DNA from: Simmondsia chinensis
Lineage: Eukaryota > Streptophyta > Magnoliopsida > Caryophyllales > Simmondsiaceae
Length of the DNA: 64,000 nucleotides
Direction of reading: 5' to 3'
Assembly: GCA_018398585.1 (NCBI GenBank)
Contig: JAGTTD010000018.1
Coordinates: 8,501,501-8,565,500, forward strand
This document shows, in pieces, positions 34,641 through 46,015 of the stretch (the first letter of the stretch is position 1; each line of letters begins with the position of its first letter). The position numbers and the translations under genes are program-made. The notes beneath the pieces are model-generated. The model was not told where the DNA came from and did no database searches. It saw nothing but the letters and a program-made list of their open reading frames with translations.

Positions 34641-35869
34641 CATGCAAGATATTACTTCCATCACAAAGGCTAAAATCAAGAAGCTTCACAATCAGCAATG
34701 GTTCAAAGTACGCTCTTTTCATGCGACGCAAAGCAGGAAAAAATAATTACAAATCAAGAGCCACCCATCTATAACAGGAAATCCCTTTCAAAGCTAGGGA
34801 ACTTTGTCCTCAATTGTGCTGGGTTATATAACATTATGGCATGCCTATAGGACTTCATTACCCGTTAGAAATCAAATTATAATCATCAAACTTGGTTTCT
34901 TATTGGAACTTAATAAAATATCTCTAATAAGAGAACTCACAATGAACTATGTTCGAGCAGCTCGCACTCTAACCAATCTTCTGCTAAGTTACTTAGTACC
35001 ACAACTGGTTAATAACTTGGCAATGGCAATGTCAGGTATTATCTACTTAGCCACCTATATAATCCCATACATATAGTGGGGGCACGTAGTCAGTAATTGC
35101 AAACCATGGAAACAACTTCTTGACAAGCATGGCAATGCAATAGTGGAAACCCCTTCAAAGGGTAACAATCTAAATAGGTAACAATAAGAAAAATAGTCCG
35201 ATACCCGCAATAATCTATTTCAAGGTTGTCTTGGACTTTCTTAGAAATGATCTAAAAACTTCTCTCATAGCCCATTCGATCTAGCAATGATCGCTGTCAA
35301 CAAGGGAACACACACTATAAAGGATCACTGGATCCTTATAAATAGTTTGCAATCTTTAGGCCAGAATAATAGGATTAATGTGTACCAAGGAATGTGCATG
35401 CCATATCAGTGGCATCCTAAGAGGTCTTTTGTCATTAACATCCTATAAACTCACTTTATAGAGTTCTTTATATTCAATGCCAACATAGGCGACATACCAC
35501 AGGCCATCAAAAACTCATCTTTGGCAAGTCACACATTACACATAAATGCTTGTCATCCCAGTATTAGTAAGGGTTCATATAGACTACTAATAACCACTTA
35601 GTATAAGCCATGCCAAACTCATTAGTTCATAAATAAACATCTAGGACCAACAAACTTTAGGCATGGACATTATTTAAGGATCATATACTGAAAATTTATT
35701 ATGCAGCTGGTAATGGCCTTCGAAACATATTATTTCTAACAACATTGTCTTTATTTTTACATATCCACTATTAAAACAAGTGCGTTACATGCACCTGTTT
35801 GGTTTAATTTACTACCTTAAGTGTGCCTGATTTTATCCAGGTATTCTGAAAAAATAACACCTGAAGGTT
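34641..35869. other. Element E internal DNA between arrays 3 and 4
   Basis: Non-coding. The 90-codon ORF at 34804-35076 has no recognisable domain and looks like chance. No tandem structure seen. Confidence 0.55.
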
Positions 35870-36190
35870 ATCCACGTACATCCTTATCACCATGGTCTGC
35901 CCTGGTGCGAAAACCCACAATGGGTGCAATACTTATCATCATGGCACGCCCATGTGCAATCACCCACAATGGGTGCGATACTTATCACCATGATCTGCCC
36001 TGGTACAACTACCTGCAACGGATGCAATACTTATTACCATGGTCAGCCCTGGTGCAAACACCTGCAATGAGTGCAATATTTGCCATCATGGTCCACCCTA
36101 GTGCAAACACCCGCAATGGGTGTAATACTTATCATCATGGTCTGCCCTGGTGCAATCAGCAGTAACGAGTACAATATAGAACGTCATGAC
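35870..36190 (+). repeat. Element E array 4: 49-bp tandem repeat, about six copies
   Basis: The unit is caatgggtgcaatacttatc followed by atcatggtctgccctggtgc and aancacccg. Unit starts at 35918, 35967, 36016, 36065, 36114 and about 36162 give a regular 49-bp period (last step 48). Confidence 0.9.
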
Positions 36191-37089
36191 TCGCTGGAGG
36201 GTTATTTAAAGATAATGCATTAACCGTCGTTATTTACTTTTCATTCGACAGATAGTGCGTAGTTTTTCACATTGAAATTACATGTTTAAAAGATACGTTA
36301 AACAAATGCAGAACACTGAACACACTAACCTCATTCAGGTGTGTCACATATATATCACATATATTTTAAATGGATATATTGAGTTAACAGCTGGGAGCTT
36401 CAACCAGATATGCCTTGTTCGAAATGCATCATGCTCATCATTTTACGGATACTACAAATTAAATACATATATGACTAGTGGCTAGTCATGATAGAGATAT
36501 CCTCATATTCTTATCACATAAAATTCATAACACAACCAGCGCTTATGAGAATAAAGGAACAAAATATTGCAAATACTCTATGGTTCTAAAGTCTCCAGAA
36601 ACTCAGATTCCCTTAAATGCTTTGAAGACTGCCCATTCGAACAAACAAAAAGATAAAATGTTCCTTTAAAGTCCCTAAAAGGATAAAAACCCTGATAGGG
36701 CAAACAGTATGTTAAACACGCTGTTAAGATCCACAATTAGGCTAAAATCCTTGCTAAGGCTCATGATTGGCCCTGTGCTCGTTACGAGTTGAAACGACTT
36801 AATCATTCGGTTAAATGCCAAAAGCCTTGATACACAGCTTACTTAGGTCCTGCGCCTTGTTAATACGCATGAATAACAATTACAAAAAACCAAAACATTA
36901 TATTAAATGTCAAATTCATCGGCACGCATTTTTTAAGTTATGCACACTAGTGGCAATGACAAAGAGCCAGGGCATAACGTTAGAAATCCCCATCACGAGG
37001 GCAAACATTGTACGCTAGTAGGTCACGCTGAGAATTAATGTGTAATCCACTCCACGGCCGAACTTGGAATGACCGAAGTTCGCCCATGG
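36191..37089. other. Element E internal DNA, right end
   Basis: Non-coding DNA between array 4 and the polypurine tract. Short ORFs have no recognisable domain. Confidence 0.55.
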
Positions 37090-37104
37090 AGTGAGGGGAC
37101 TATA
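37088..37104 (+). other. Polypurine tract of element E
   Basis: ggagtgaggggactata directly precedes the 3' LTR and supports the plus orientation of E. Confidence 0.65.
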
Positions 37105-37642
37105 TGTTTGTAATGCTAGCCCGATATTTTAAAATATTAGCCTGGTATTTTATATGCTTAGCTCTTATAGCTCAATACTTACTCACCTAGACACTTGCAA
37201 GCACACAGACTAGGCATACCCAAGTTTGACCACTAGCGTTGACCGTCGGAAGTTGACTGCCAACATTGACCAACCTCCGTTGACCGCTAGTGTTGACCTT
37301 GATTGGGCTTTCTCCTTGATTGGGGTAGGCTCTCTCTCTCTCTCTCTCTTTGGTACACTCATTCCCATTCTCTCTCTTTCTCCCTCTTAAGGCAACCCTT
37401 GCCTCAGTCTCCCATCGTCCTTTATGGTCATCTCTCTGGAGCAATAACCGCTCCAACCTCCTACTCCTCTCAGGCAAAGTCCTTTCTATATATATTTTAG
37501 GCTAACTGTTTGTTTGAATCTTGCAGGAAATACCAAGTCGAGCGTGCAGCAAGGGCTTTAGTTCAGCTCATCCTTACGAACCCCACCTTATACCGGACTC
37601 TCATATGGTGAATAAGCTAACTAGACAAATTCGTCATAAACA
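37105..37642 (+). repeat. Element E 3' LTR, missing the TATA/G-tract block
   Basis: 538 bp against 628 bp for the 5' LTR. Relative to the 5' copy it lacks the tataaaaa plus G-run segment and about 100 bp before the tgtttgaatcttgca block. It carries a small duplication of the tagcc.g/atatttta segment near its start (37116-37150). Confidence 0.9.
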
Positions 37643-38336
37643 ATATGGTTGAAGACGTCTTAGTGAAGGTTCAAAAATTCATCTTCCTGACCGATTTTAT
37701 AGTACTTGATATGGAAGAGTATCTCGAGATACCTCTTATTCTTGGCCAACCTTTCCTTACGACTAGAAGGACCCTGATCGATGTGCACCAAGGAAAACTT
37801 GTTTTAAGAGTGCAACATGAACAGGTAACCTTCAATGTTTTTAATGCTGTGAAATTCCCCACTAACATGGATAGTTGTTTTGAGGTTGATAATATAGGCA
37901 GTTTGGTAGCCGAGATGTTCAAGGACACATTCCCTCAGTTACCATTTGAAGAGTGTCAAACAAAGACAGGGACCTCAAACACTGAGTAGGAGTCGATAAG
38001 GGAATATGCCCAATACTTGTAAGATTGCGAACCTTTCGATTCGCGCCAAGAAGCAAGAGTGAAGGATACATACGAGATTGGAATTCAGCAGAGAATAGGA
38101 GAAGATGAGCCTCCAAATCTTGAACTCAAGCCATTGCCGTCTCATCTCAATTATGCTTATCTTAGCAATTCTAACACTTATCCGTTTATTGTTAATGCTT
38201 CTTTGAGTAATGTCAAATAGGAAAGGTTGCTTAGAGTTCTAAGGGAGCATAAATCAGCCATCGAGTGGATCCTTTTAGATATCAAGGGAATTAGCCCTTC
38301 CTTATGCATGCATAAGATTCTCATGGAACCACAGCG
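37643..38336 (+). pseudogene. pro: Element A protease, second half, and pro-RT linker
   Basis: The A reading frame resumes after element E. 37648-37989 encodes VEDVLVKVQKFIFLTDFIVL, DMEE, IPLILGQPFLTT and ALIDV-like sequence: the second half of the retropepsin-type domain (ILGQPFL is its conserved C-terminal motif). The linker to RT continues with stops to about 38336 (LELKPLPSHLNYAYL, FIVNASLS). A stop directly precedes the RT-side ATG block. Confidence 0.85.
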
Positions 38337-39630
38337 TTGATTAAACCCTGCTATGAAGGAGGTGGTAAGGAAAGAAGTTGTCAAGTTATTAGATGCCGGG
38401 ATCATTTATCCCATATTTGATAGTCCGTGGGTAAGTCCATTACAAGTAGTTCCAAAGAAAGGGACGATAATCATAGTGGAAAATGAGAACAATGAGCTCA
38501 TTCTTACTAAGACTGTCACAGGGTGGAGGGTATATATAGATTATAGAAAACTTAATGATGCTACCCGAAAAGACCATTTTTTCTTACCATTCATTGATCA
38601 AATGTTATAAAAACTGACAGGCCATTCGTATTACTGCTTCCTTGATGGTTATTCATGGCACAACCAAATTTCCATAGCATCCGAAGATCAGGAAAAGACC
38701 ACTTTTACTTGTCCATTGGGTGCCTTAACGTATAGGAGAATTCCTTTTGGATTATGCAATGCTCCTGCCACATTTTAGGGATGTATGATAGCTATCTTTA
38801 GTGACATGGTGAAAATTTTCATATAAGTATTTATGGATGATTTTTCAGTCTTTGGTGCCTTATTGGATGATTGTTTAGCTAATCTCTCTATAGTCTTGCA
38901 AAGATGCACTGTCACTAATCTTGTTTTGAATTGGGAGAAATTCCATTTCATGGTACATGAAGAGATTCTATTAGGACATACGATTTCAAAAAAGGGAATT
39001 GAGATTGATCGAGCAAAAACTTAAGTGATAGAGCGATTACCGCCCCCACTAGTCTTAAGGGCATTCGAAGTTTATTGGGTCACGTAGGTTTCTATAGAAG
39101 ATTTATCAGGGACTTCTCTAAGATCACTAAGCTTCTCTGCAATTTATTGATGAAGGATGTCTCTTTTAACTTTGATAGTTATTGTATGCATGCCTTTAAA
39201 ACATAGAAAGAAAAACTAGTGCCAGCATTAATAATCGTAGCACCTGATTAGACCTTGCACTTTGAACCTACGTGTGATGCTAGTGAATATGCAGTAGGGG
39301 CCATGCTAAGGCAAAGAAGGAAGAAACATTTTCATATAATTTACTATGCTAGTGTGACTTTAACGGACACACAAGTTAACTATGCTACCACTAAAAAGGA
39401 ATTACTAGCTGTTGTTTTTGCATTTGATAAATTTCATTCCTACTTGCTAATTTTAGGGTAATTGTTTACATTGATCATTTTGCTCTTAAATACCTCTTGA
39501 TAAAGCAGGACGTGAAACGAAGGCTGATAAGATGGATTTTATTGCTTTAGGAATTTGATTTAAAAATCCAGGACAAAAAGGGAACAGAGGATGTTGTCGT
39601 GGATCATTTATCACGCTTTGAATGAGAGGA
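38337..39630 (+). pseudogene. pol: Element A reverse transcriptase and RNase H (Ty3/gypsy)
   Basis: The RT N-terminus is MKEVVRKEVVKLLDAGIIYP, then SPWVSPLQVVPKKG and GWRVYIDYRKLNDATRKDHF (38353-38610). A stop is followed by CFLDGYSWHNQI (motif A), IPFGLCNAPATF and the catalytic FMDDFSVFG near 38830. Connection and RNase H blocks ([30 protein letters not shown]) follow at 39255-39461, ending with VDHLSRFE near 39615. At least five in-frame stops and several frameshifts inactivate it, although the catalytic aspartate motifs are still readable. Confidence 0.88.
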
Positions 39631-40970
39631 TAAAAGTCCCTATATCAGTGAAAAATTCTCAGATAAGAGTCCTATGATGGTAAGCAAAAATTCTAATTGT
39701 CCGTGGTACGCTGACATCGTTAACTATTTGGTTGCACAAGAACTACCCAAGGACATGACATATGAGCAAAAGAAGAAGTTTTCTGATGATTTAAAGTATT
39801 ATTTTTGGGAAGAACCATTCTTATATAGGCATTACGTAGGCCAAATCATTAGAAGGTGTGCACTCTAAGAAGAAATGGAAGACATTCAATGTTATTGCCA
39901 CTCCTTGGAAACTGGCGGTCATTATGGTGGAACAAGGAGTGCAAGTAAGGTTTTATAATTAGGATTTTATTAGCCTATACTTTTTAAAGATGCTTTCAAA
40001 TTTCTTAGCAAATGTGATCAATGTCAAAGGACGGGAAATTTTCAGGAGACATGAAATGCCCCTAAACAACATTTTAGTTGTTGAATTATTTGACATTTGT
40101 GGGAGTGATTTCATGGGTCCTTTTCCTTCATCATTTTCTAATAGATCTATTTCGGTTGCTCTAGATTATGTATCAAAGTGGGTTGAAGCAGCTGCTTTGC
40201 CGACCAATGATGCAAGCGTTGTGGTCAACTTTGTAAGAAAGAACATCTTTTCTCGATTTGAAACTCCAAGAGCAATTATAAGCGATGGCGGAAAACATTT
40301 TCACGACTATCAACTTAAAGCTTTATTGAGTAAGTATGAGTCACATACCAAGTGGGTGCTCCATACCATCCTCAAACAAGCGGTTAAGTGGAAGTTTCAA
40401 ATTGAGAATTGAAAACTATTCTTGAAACGACCGTTAGTGCTTCTAGAAAAGATTAGTCAAAAAAGTTAGATGACGCACTGCGGGCATATAGAACAACATT
40501 CAAAACATCAATTGGAATGTCTCCATAGTGACTGATTTATGACAAGGCATGTCATTTACTAGTAGAATTGGAACATAAAGCATACTAGGCCATAAAAACC
40601 TTGAATTCTAATTTAGAAGCTGCAGGAGAGAAGATGCTACTGCAAATCAATGAAATGGATGAATTCAGGAATAAAGCCTGTGAAAATGCTCGAATATATA
40701 AGGATCAAACCAAAAGATGGCATGACAAGCACATTCTGAACAGGGAATTCGTAGTCGGACAAATAGTTTTACCTTTTAACTCTCGATTGTGACTTTTCCC
40801 ATGAAAATTGCACTCCAGATGGTCAGGACCCTTTGTTGTAACTCGTGTGTTTCCATATGGCACAGTCAAGATTCAAAATGAGAAGCAAGGCACATTCAAA
40901 GTTAATGTTCAAAGGCTGAAACCTTATATTGATGGAAAGCTCAAGCCACAGAAGTCTTCCATTCATTAAG
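39631..40970 (+). pseudogene. pol: Element A integrase (Ty3/gypsy)
   Basis: Starts with the linker (SNCPWYADIVNYLVA, 39674-39868). A decayed zinc region (CDQCQRTG-like at about 40010-40040) precedes the core CGSDFMGPFPSSF, YVSKWVEAAALPTND and IISDGGKHF (39990-40412). Further blocks ([25 protein letters not shown] near 40900-40935) match the C-terminal domain of Athila-type integrase. Multiple stops and frame changes. Confidence 0.85.
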
Positions 40971-42324
40971 GAAGTCGAATGATCCATGCAAAAAGACGAG
41001 CTAACAACTATAACTTAAGCGCTTCTTAGGAGGCAACCCAAGTTTCCTTTCCTCTCAATTTCCTTTAATTTTTATTATTTTCTAATATTTTTGTATATTT
41101 TGGTCAACACGTTTTTGAAACAAGTTTGGGGGTAACTTGATGACAACATTTACCATCAAATAAGCAATCCTCAAACCTGGAAAGTATCTCTCATCTCCTG
41201 CTTTGCTCCTTGTAATTTTTTTAATATTGAAGATAATGTTAACTTTTAAGTTTGGGGGCGAAAGAGACATTTTTTTCTCACATTTTTAAAATTTTGAACA
41301 AAGCTTTTCAATACGTTTTCTTGTCTAGTCCTTTTAGTGCCTCCCAAAGTTCAAAGCCTTTGTATGGAGATGTAGATAGTGTTGACCAACAAAAAGATTT
41401 TCCATTTTCTATAGTTTAGATCATTAGTCATTTTAAAATTTTATTACACATTTTAAAAAAATTTTAAATTTTTTGGAGATCTTATCATCATGCTTTTTAG
41501 GCAATTTTTCTACTCATTTTAGCTCGTTTACTTTAATTGAACTTGAATAACCTAATAATCAAATTGTTTCTGTGTCCTAATTGCAAAATATGATCTATTC
41601 TAAGGTACTATCTTGATAAAATCATGGTGTTTGATTTCACCAGTTAGCATGGCTATTTCAACTCTCTTTCTAATTAAAAAAATACTCAAATTTGAATGGA
41701 TTGCATTAAGATTATCGATAAAATAATAGATTTTGAAGAGTTATGCCTAAGTATAAAGAAAAATGTGAAAAAAAAAGAGAAGAAATGAGGGAAGCATCTC
41801 TAAGCACCACTATCCCATATAAATATTTATCTCTTAAGATATGTGCTGTCCATCATGAGAGTGTCTCAATGGCAGCGTCTTTTACCCGTGCGGTCATCGC
41901 CCAGGGGTTAGGAGTTCGATTTTTGCTGAAGATATACTCATGGGCTGGGGTTGGCTAGGGCAAATTTGTCCCTTGTAAAGAAAAAAAGAAGAGAAAATTT
42001 AAGTGAGTAATCTGCAAGCTTAGGAATACGTGAGAAGTCTCGTTGTGAGTGGTATGATTTTTAGCATTTGTTCTATTTGAATGTCTTGAAATTAGAAAGA
42101 AAGGATAACCTTGATTTTCTTAGCCAAGTTTTGAATTCATTAACCTAGGTAATTGATAGGTTTTTCCTTAGAAAGATTGTTTTGCCTTTCGAACCTTAAG
42201 CTAATAATCCCCGGTCATTCTTTTCTAATAGAAGTATTTTTGCTTTGAATTGTGATAAAATTCTTAAAAAGCATGAGATCCTATGCTTTCATATTTAGCC
42301 TTGCTCAAGGAAGAGCAAGATTTA
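40971..42324 (+). other. Element A 3' untranslated region
   Basis: Begins with the agcgcttcttaggaggcaac block typical of Athila-type elements just after pol. It contains two aagtttgggggt/c-type purine tracts (41123-41133 and 41250-41260) that resemble extra polypurine tracts. No coding domain. A probable SINE lies inside (next entry). Confidence 0.6.
41855..41990 (+). mobile_element. Possible tRNA-derived SINE
   Basis: The segment has a tRNA-like head: an A-box-like tggcagcgtct at 41870-41880 and a B-box-like ggagttcgat at 41911-41920, about 42 bp apart, as in RNA polymerase III promoters. A body of about 50 bp (tgggctggggttggctaggg) ends in ttgtaaag followed by an A-rich tail. No cloverleaf with a full acceptor stem is seen, so it is not a functional tRNA. 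Flanks are A-rich, so a target duplication cannot be defined. Confidence 0.45.
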
Positions 42325-42339
42325 AGTTTGTGGGTATTT
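42325..42339 (+). other. Polypurine tract of element A
   Basis: aagtttgtgggtatt immediately upstream of the 3' LTR, a decayed form of the AAGTTTGGGGG tract of Athila/Tat elements. Confidence 0.75.
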
Positions 42340-42490
42340 TGATAAGTCCAATCAGTATATAATTTTACATCTAATTTCTATTATTTTACTCTCTTTTTTC
42401 GCTCTTATTGTTATGTCGTTGCAAAAACACTCACTTATGCTAATTCTTGCTAGATTTTATCATCAATATCAACATATGAAAGCAAGATAC

Positions 42491-42834
42491 AATAAATAAA
42501 GCAAAAATCAATCAACTTGTATCAATTTGAAAGCAAAACACACGGCTAAGGCAAGTTCATGTACAAGTAGTTGCAAATTGCAAACTTTGGTGGCAAAATC
42601 AACAGGTCACAAGCAAGGGTGGAATTTGCACTTAAAATATGCTCAAACTTGAAATGAGGACTAATAAATAAAGCAAAAATCAAGCAACTTGTATCAATTT
42701 GAAAGCAAAACACACGGCTAAGGCAAGTTCATGTACAAGTAGTTGCAAATTGCAAACTTTGGTGGCAAAATCAACAAGTCACAGGCAAGGGTGGAATTTG
42801 TACTTAAAATATGCTCACAACTTGAAATGAGTAC
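42491..42834 (+). repeat. 172-bp tandem duplication in element A 3' LTR
   Basis: The block starting aataaataaagcaaaaatca occurs at 42491 and again at 42663 with few differences. The 5' LTR has one copy (about 16080-16250), so the duplication arose after insertion. Confidence 0.9.
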
Positions 42835-42980
42835 TGATTTTGTGTAGTGGAAGAAGAAAAAAGGTGAAGAAAAAGCAAGTTGAATCAAGTAGCAAAAGAG
42901 GGCAGCAATATAAGCAAATAAGGATGAAGTTGATGTAATTATTTATTTTTTTATTTTTTTTAATTTGCAACTTGAAATGC

Positions 42981-42988
42981 TATAAATA
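42981..42988 (+). promoter_or_regulatory. TATA box in element A 3' LTR
   Basis: TATAAATA in the same context as 16393-16400. Confidence 0.6.
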
Positions 42989-43880
42989 GGGGATGAAGCA
43001 AGAGTTTTAGGCATCACTCATTCAAAAAAACAAACATCCAAAGCTAAAGAGATTGAGAGAAATCCGTGAGGGAAGAAGAAAGGAAAAGAAGGAAGAAGTT
43101 TGGTTTATCATTTTTCATTTCAAGTTCTTTTTCATCCTTTTCTTCTTTAAGTTCATGGATTGTGTCTTATTTTTGCTTTATACTATGTCTATCATGAACT
43201 AATTTTGTCTTTCCAACGTAGCCTAAGTTGTAATATAAGCTCTATTCTAATTCGACGTATTCTACGTTTGTTTATTGCATCGTTGAAGTGTTTATCATTG
43301 TTCTTCATGAGTTTTGAACGCTTGATCACCATTGAAAGACTGTAATGATTCATAATGAGTCCAATAAGAGATTTATGATTATTTTTAAAGTGATAAACAC
43401 CACAAATTGAGTGAATACTAGAGATAGATTAACGCAATTTATGTGGTCTTAAGTGAAAACCATAGATCTTCAAAACTATTTTCTTGTTTAAATTCAGGCA
43501 AGAGATTAATGAGTTAATATGTATTAAGAGTATGCTAAGTGTTTTTTGAGAGAGAATATTTAGTAAATTAGGGTTTTCGACCAACAACATGTAATGACAC
43601 TTGAATACCGAGAATAGAAAAACGTATTAATGCAACTAGGTAAAATCGAATGCCGTGGATCTTATTAAATCATAAAACTTTTCAAAAAATTCGATAACCA
43701 TATTTGTTTATTTTCATTTTTTTTGTTTCATATCAAGAACTACAAATTTTGGTCTTTCAAATAGTGCCGAAACTACTAATTTCGGTAATCATTCAAAACA
43801 ATCCTTGTGGGACGATACTCTACTCACTTCTCTATTACTTGATACGAACCGGGGCACTTACAAAGCAAACAAATTAAAAG

Positions 43881-44965
43881 AAATTTTAGGCCTACAAGCC
43901 TAACTGATCGATCAAACAACTAGTCCATCAATCGGCATCCGTTTATATCGGTTGCCCTAAGCAGCCAATCAATCGGCCATGGTCGCAGCGTGCCTTAGGG
44001 GATCTTAGTTTTTGTTTGTTTTGCCCTATTTTCTCTTCTCCTCCTTCCATGAGCCACCAAGGGAGACTAGGATTTTCTCAAAGGCCGAAGCACAACTCAT
44101 AGAATTACCAGGGATTAAAGTGAGAGTCACAATAACATCGATCGTGGGAATCTTCAATCTATGAGTTTTTCTTTACTTTTATATTTCTACTTTGCACTAT
44201 ATAGAACTCCTATGGAGGAGTAGACTCATAGTTTAGGGGTAAAGGACGGGCAGCCATCTGGATCCCAGATTTGTATTTTATCTTCCATAATAACTTGTGT
44301 TATGTTGTTTTCACCCCCTGTGGGAAATTTTTTATTGAGATTGGTTTTCTGTATATGTGCTCATATACATGGCAAGATTCTAGTTTATTTGCAATTTGTC
44401 TTGTGCTTATAGCATGGACCATAGTATAACAGATTTACAATGGTCAGGGTTGATGTTGTACCCAACCCTGAGCACAATTTTTATGTTAGCTAATACTTAA
44501 TTAGGAGTGAGAAGGGATTTAAATAGTGCTACTGAGATAACCTATCGTTAAAGTCATTGTCGTGGTTAAATATAATGATGGGATCTGAGTTAGGCTGGCC
44601 TGAATTCATACCTTAAACTATCCTTGTCTGATTTGACAATTCAATTTATTGTTAATTGTTTTAATTTTGTTAATTGCTCAACCCATCCAACAAAAACCCA
44701 AATTCAAACCACTTATTAGTTATTGAATTGAACCTTATACCGATTCCCTGTGAATATAACACCCGTATGCTCACCACAGTTACGACTTGCGAGTACACAG
44801 TTTTACACACTCTTTAAAACCACATCAGTCGGTAAATCAAGGCAACGGGCAGGGGCAATAACAACAATATGATATATGTAATTTCTCATCATAGGTAAAT
44901 TCTTTTGGAACCCAATATATCAATAGAACTATATACTTTTCATATATATATATGTATATATATAT
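43881..44965. other. LTR-like fragment between elements A and G
   Basis: No coding domain. The stretch has LTR-like composition: gatcgatc-rich start, pyrimidine tract, TATA-like actatatagaa near 44200, and at 44740-44830 a tccctgtgaatataacaccc passage reminiscent of the ends of gypsy LTRs. I found no partner copy in the window, so this is tentative. A (TA)n tract is at about 44945-44965, whose last five bases are the target duplication of G. Positions 44862-44957 recur at 52742-52844. Confidence 0.35.
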
Positions 44966-46015
44966 TGTTGTAAAAATTGATTCCTTTAAACAAACTATCA
45001 GAAAAGCACTAAAAAGCCATGGTTTATTACATTATTAACAATTTGAATGCCATTAATAGAGATAGAAACAAAACAACCATTATCATGAGTGTTAGAGAAA
45101 TCAGCGAGTATTCAAGTATAGCAACGAAGGAGAGAGTAATTAGAAAGATCTTACAAAATGATGATATCGCACCGTAATAAATGTCACTGTCCTAAAAGAC
45201 GATTTCGCCGCTGCTCTGGTGCACACAGTTTAGCCGACGGCCGTCCTCAAGGATTAACACAATCCGACTCTTAACGTGTACTCGTTAATTGCTGGGTAGG
45301 AGTATCTTGAACTTTGCCCAAAATCGTTTTCTATTGAATCCGAGGGAAAACAAGAGAATCTAAGCCAACACCTTGATCATGTCGATGGGTTGGATAACAC
45401 AGGTGGCAAGCATACCAGAAGCGCTTCCATTGACAAGGGTTTAACAGCAGGTGAAACCCCACCCCCGATTACCTTCTTTTATTCCACTGTTGTTGCTCTC
45501 TTTAGATTTAGATTCAAGATTTGAGATTCCTAAGCCCCTTGAAATCTCCACAATGGAAGTGAGAGAAGTGATGCTAAGAGAGAGAGAGAAGATATAGATG
45601 TGGAAGAAGGCTTTTGAAAAGTCACCAAATGACCTAGGAGAAAGATGAAATGAAAAATGCACTTGTGGGACTTTATATTGCGTGAAAGGAATAAATAAAT
45701 AATGGTGCAAATTGCAATGCAAAGTGAATGGCTAAAACGAAAACGGGCGAATTGAATTCTCTGCAGTCACCATTTTAATGATAATAAATGGCTATAATAA
45801 GCTTGACAAAACAGCCATAATAATGTCCAACAGCCATAATTTTAATGACCCTAAGCAGCTAGTAACGGCAACCGGCTGGTAAATAAGTGCTGTTAAAATA
45901 TTTTCTGAAAAATAAATATACCTATTAAAAAGAATAGATCACTCACACAATTTTTCTAACGTGGGATATAGCTCCCTGATAAAACTAAAGGTTAGCTTGT
46001 ATCATTTTTCCAACA
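44966..46015 (-). repeat. Element G LTR, left copy
   Basis: 1050 bp, TGTTG...CAACA ends. A minus-strand TATAAAG box is at about 45671-45677 (followed by tcccacaagtgc). Confidence 0.85.

Larger units (their letters stand above)
20615..37642 (+). mobile_element. Element E: 17-kb non-coding LARD-like LTR retrotransposon inside A protease
   Basis: The LTRs are at 20615-21242 and 37105-37642, both beginning tgttt.taatgctagcc and ending taaaca. Target duplications are ttatg (20610-20614) and atatg (37643-37647), one mismatch. A primer-site-like sequence follows the 5' LTR and a purine-rich tract precedes the 3' LTR. Apart from the inserted copia element F, no protein domain is found in the roughly 7 kb of its own internal DNA. 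That DNA is largely four tandem arrays of different period (180, 43, 54 and 49 bp). This matches the idea of a large retrotransposon derivative (LARD), mobilised by proteins of another element. Confidence 0.85.
646..43880 (+). mobile_element. Element A: old Athila/Tat-like Ty3/gypsy retrotransposon, outermost host of nested insertions
   Basis: Two LTR copies starting tgataagtcc are found at 646 (continuing at 15929 after insertion B) and at 42340. A tRNA-Asp-like primer site, gag, protease, RT, RNase H and integrase remnants lie between them in the plus frame, followed by a polypurine tract. Coding order (gag-pro-RT-RH-IN) and protein motifs fit the Athila/Tat branch of Ty3/gypsy. It carries many in-frame stops and is interrupted by B (in the 5' LTR), D (in gag) and E (in the protease region). 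Without these insertions it would be about 9-10 kb. The right boundary is approximate because the terminal bases of the 3' LTR do not match those of the 5' LTR and no target duplication is visible. Confidence 0.85.
42340..43880 (+). repeat. Element A 3' LTR
   Basis: Starts tgataagtcc and aligns with 646-665 plus 15929-17293. It contains a TATAAATA at 42981-42988 and a 172-bp internal direct duplication. The terminal 20-30 bp are diverged, so the right edge is approximate. Confidence 0.85.

Noticed and set aside
41862..41925. tRNA gene
   Set aside because: Only A-box- and B-box-like motifs are visible; no matching acceptor stem or anticodon arm, so a SINE head is the better reading.
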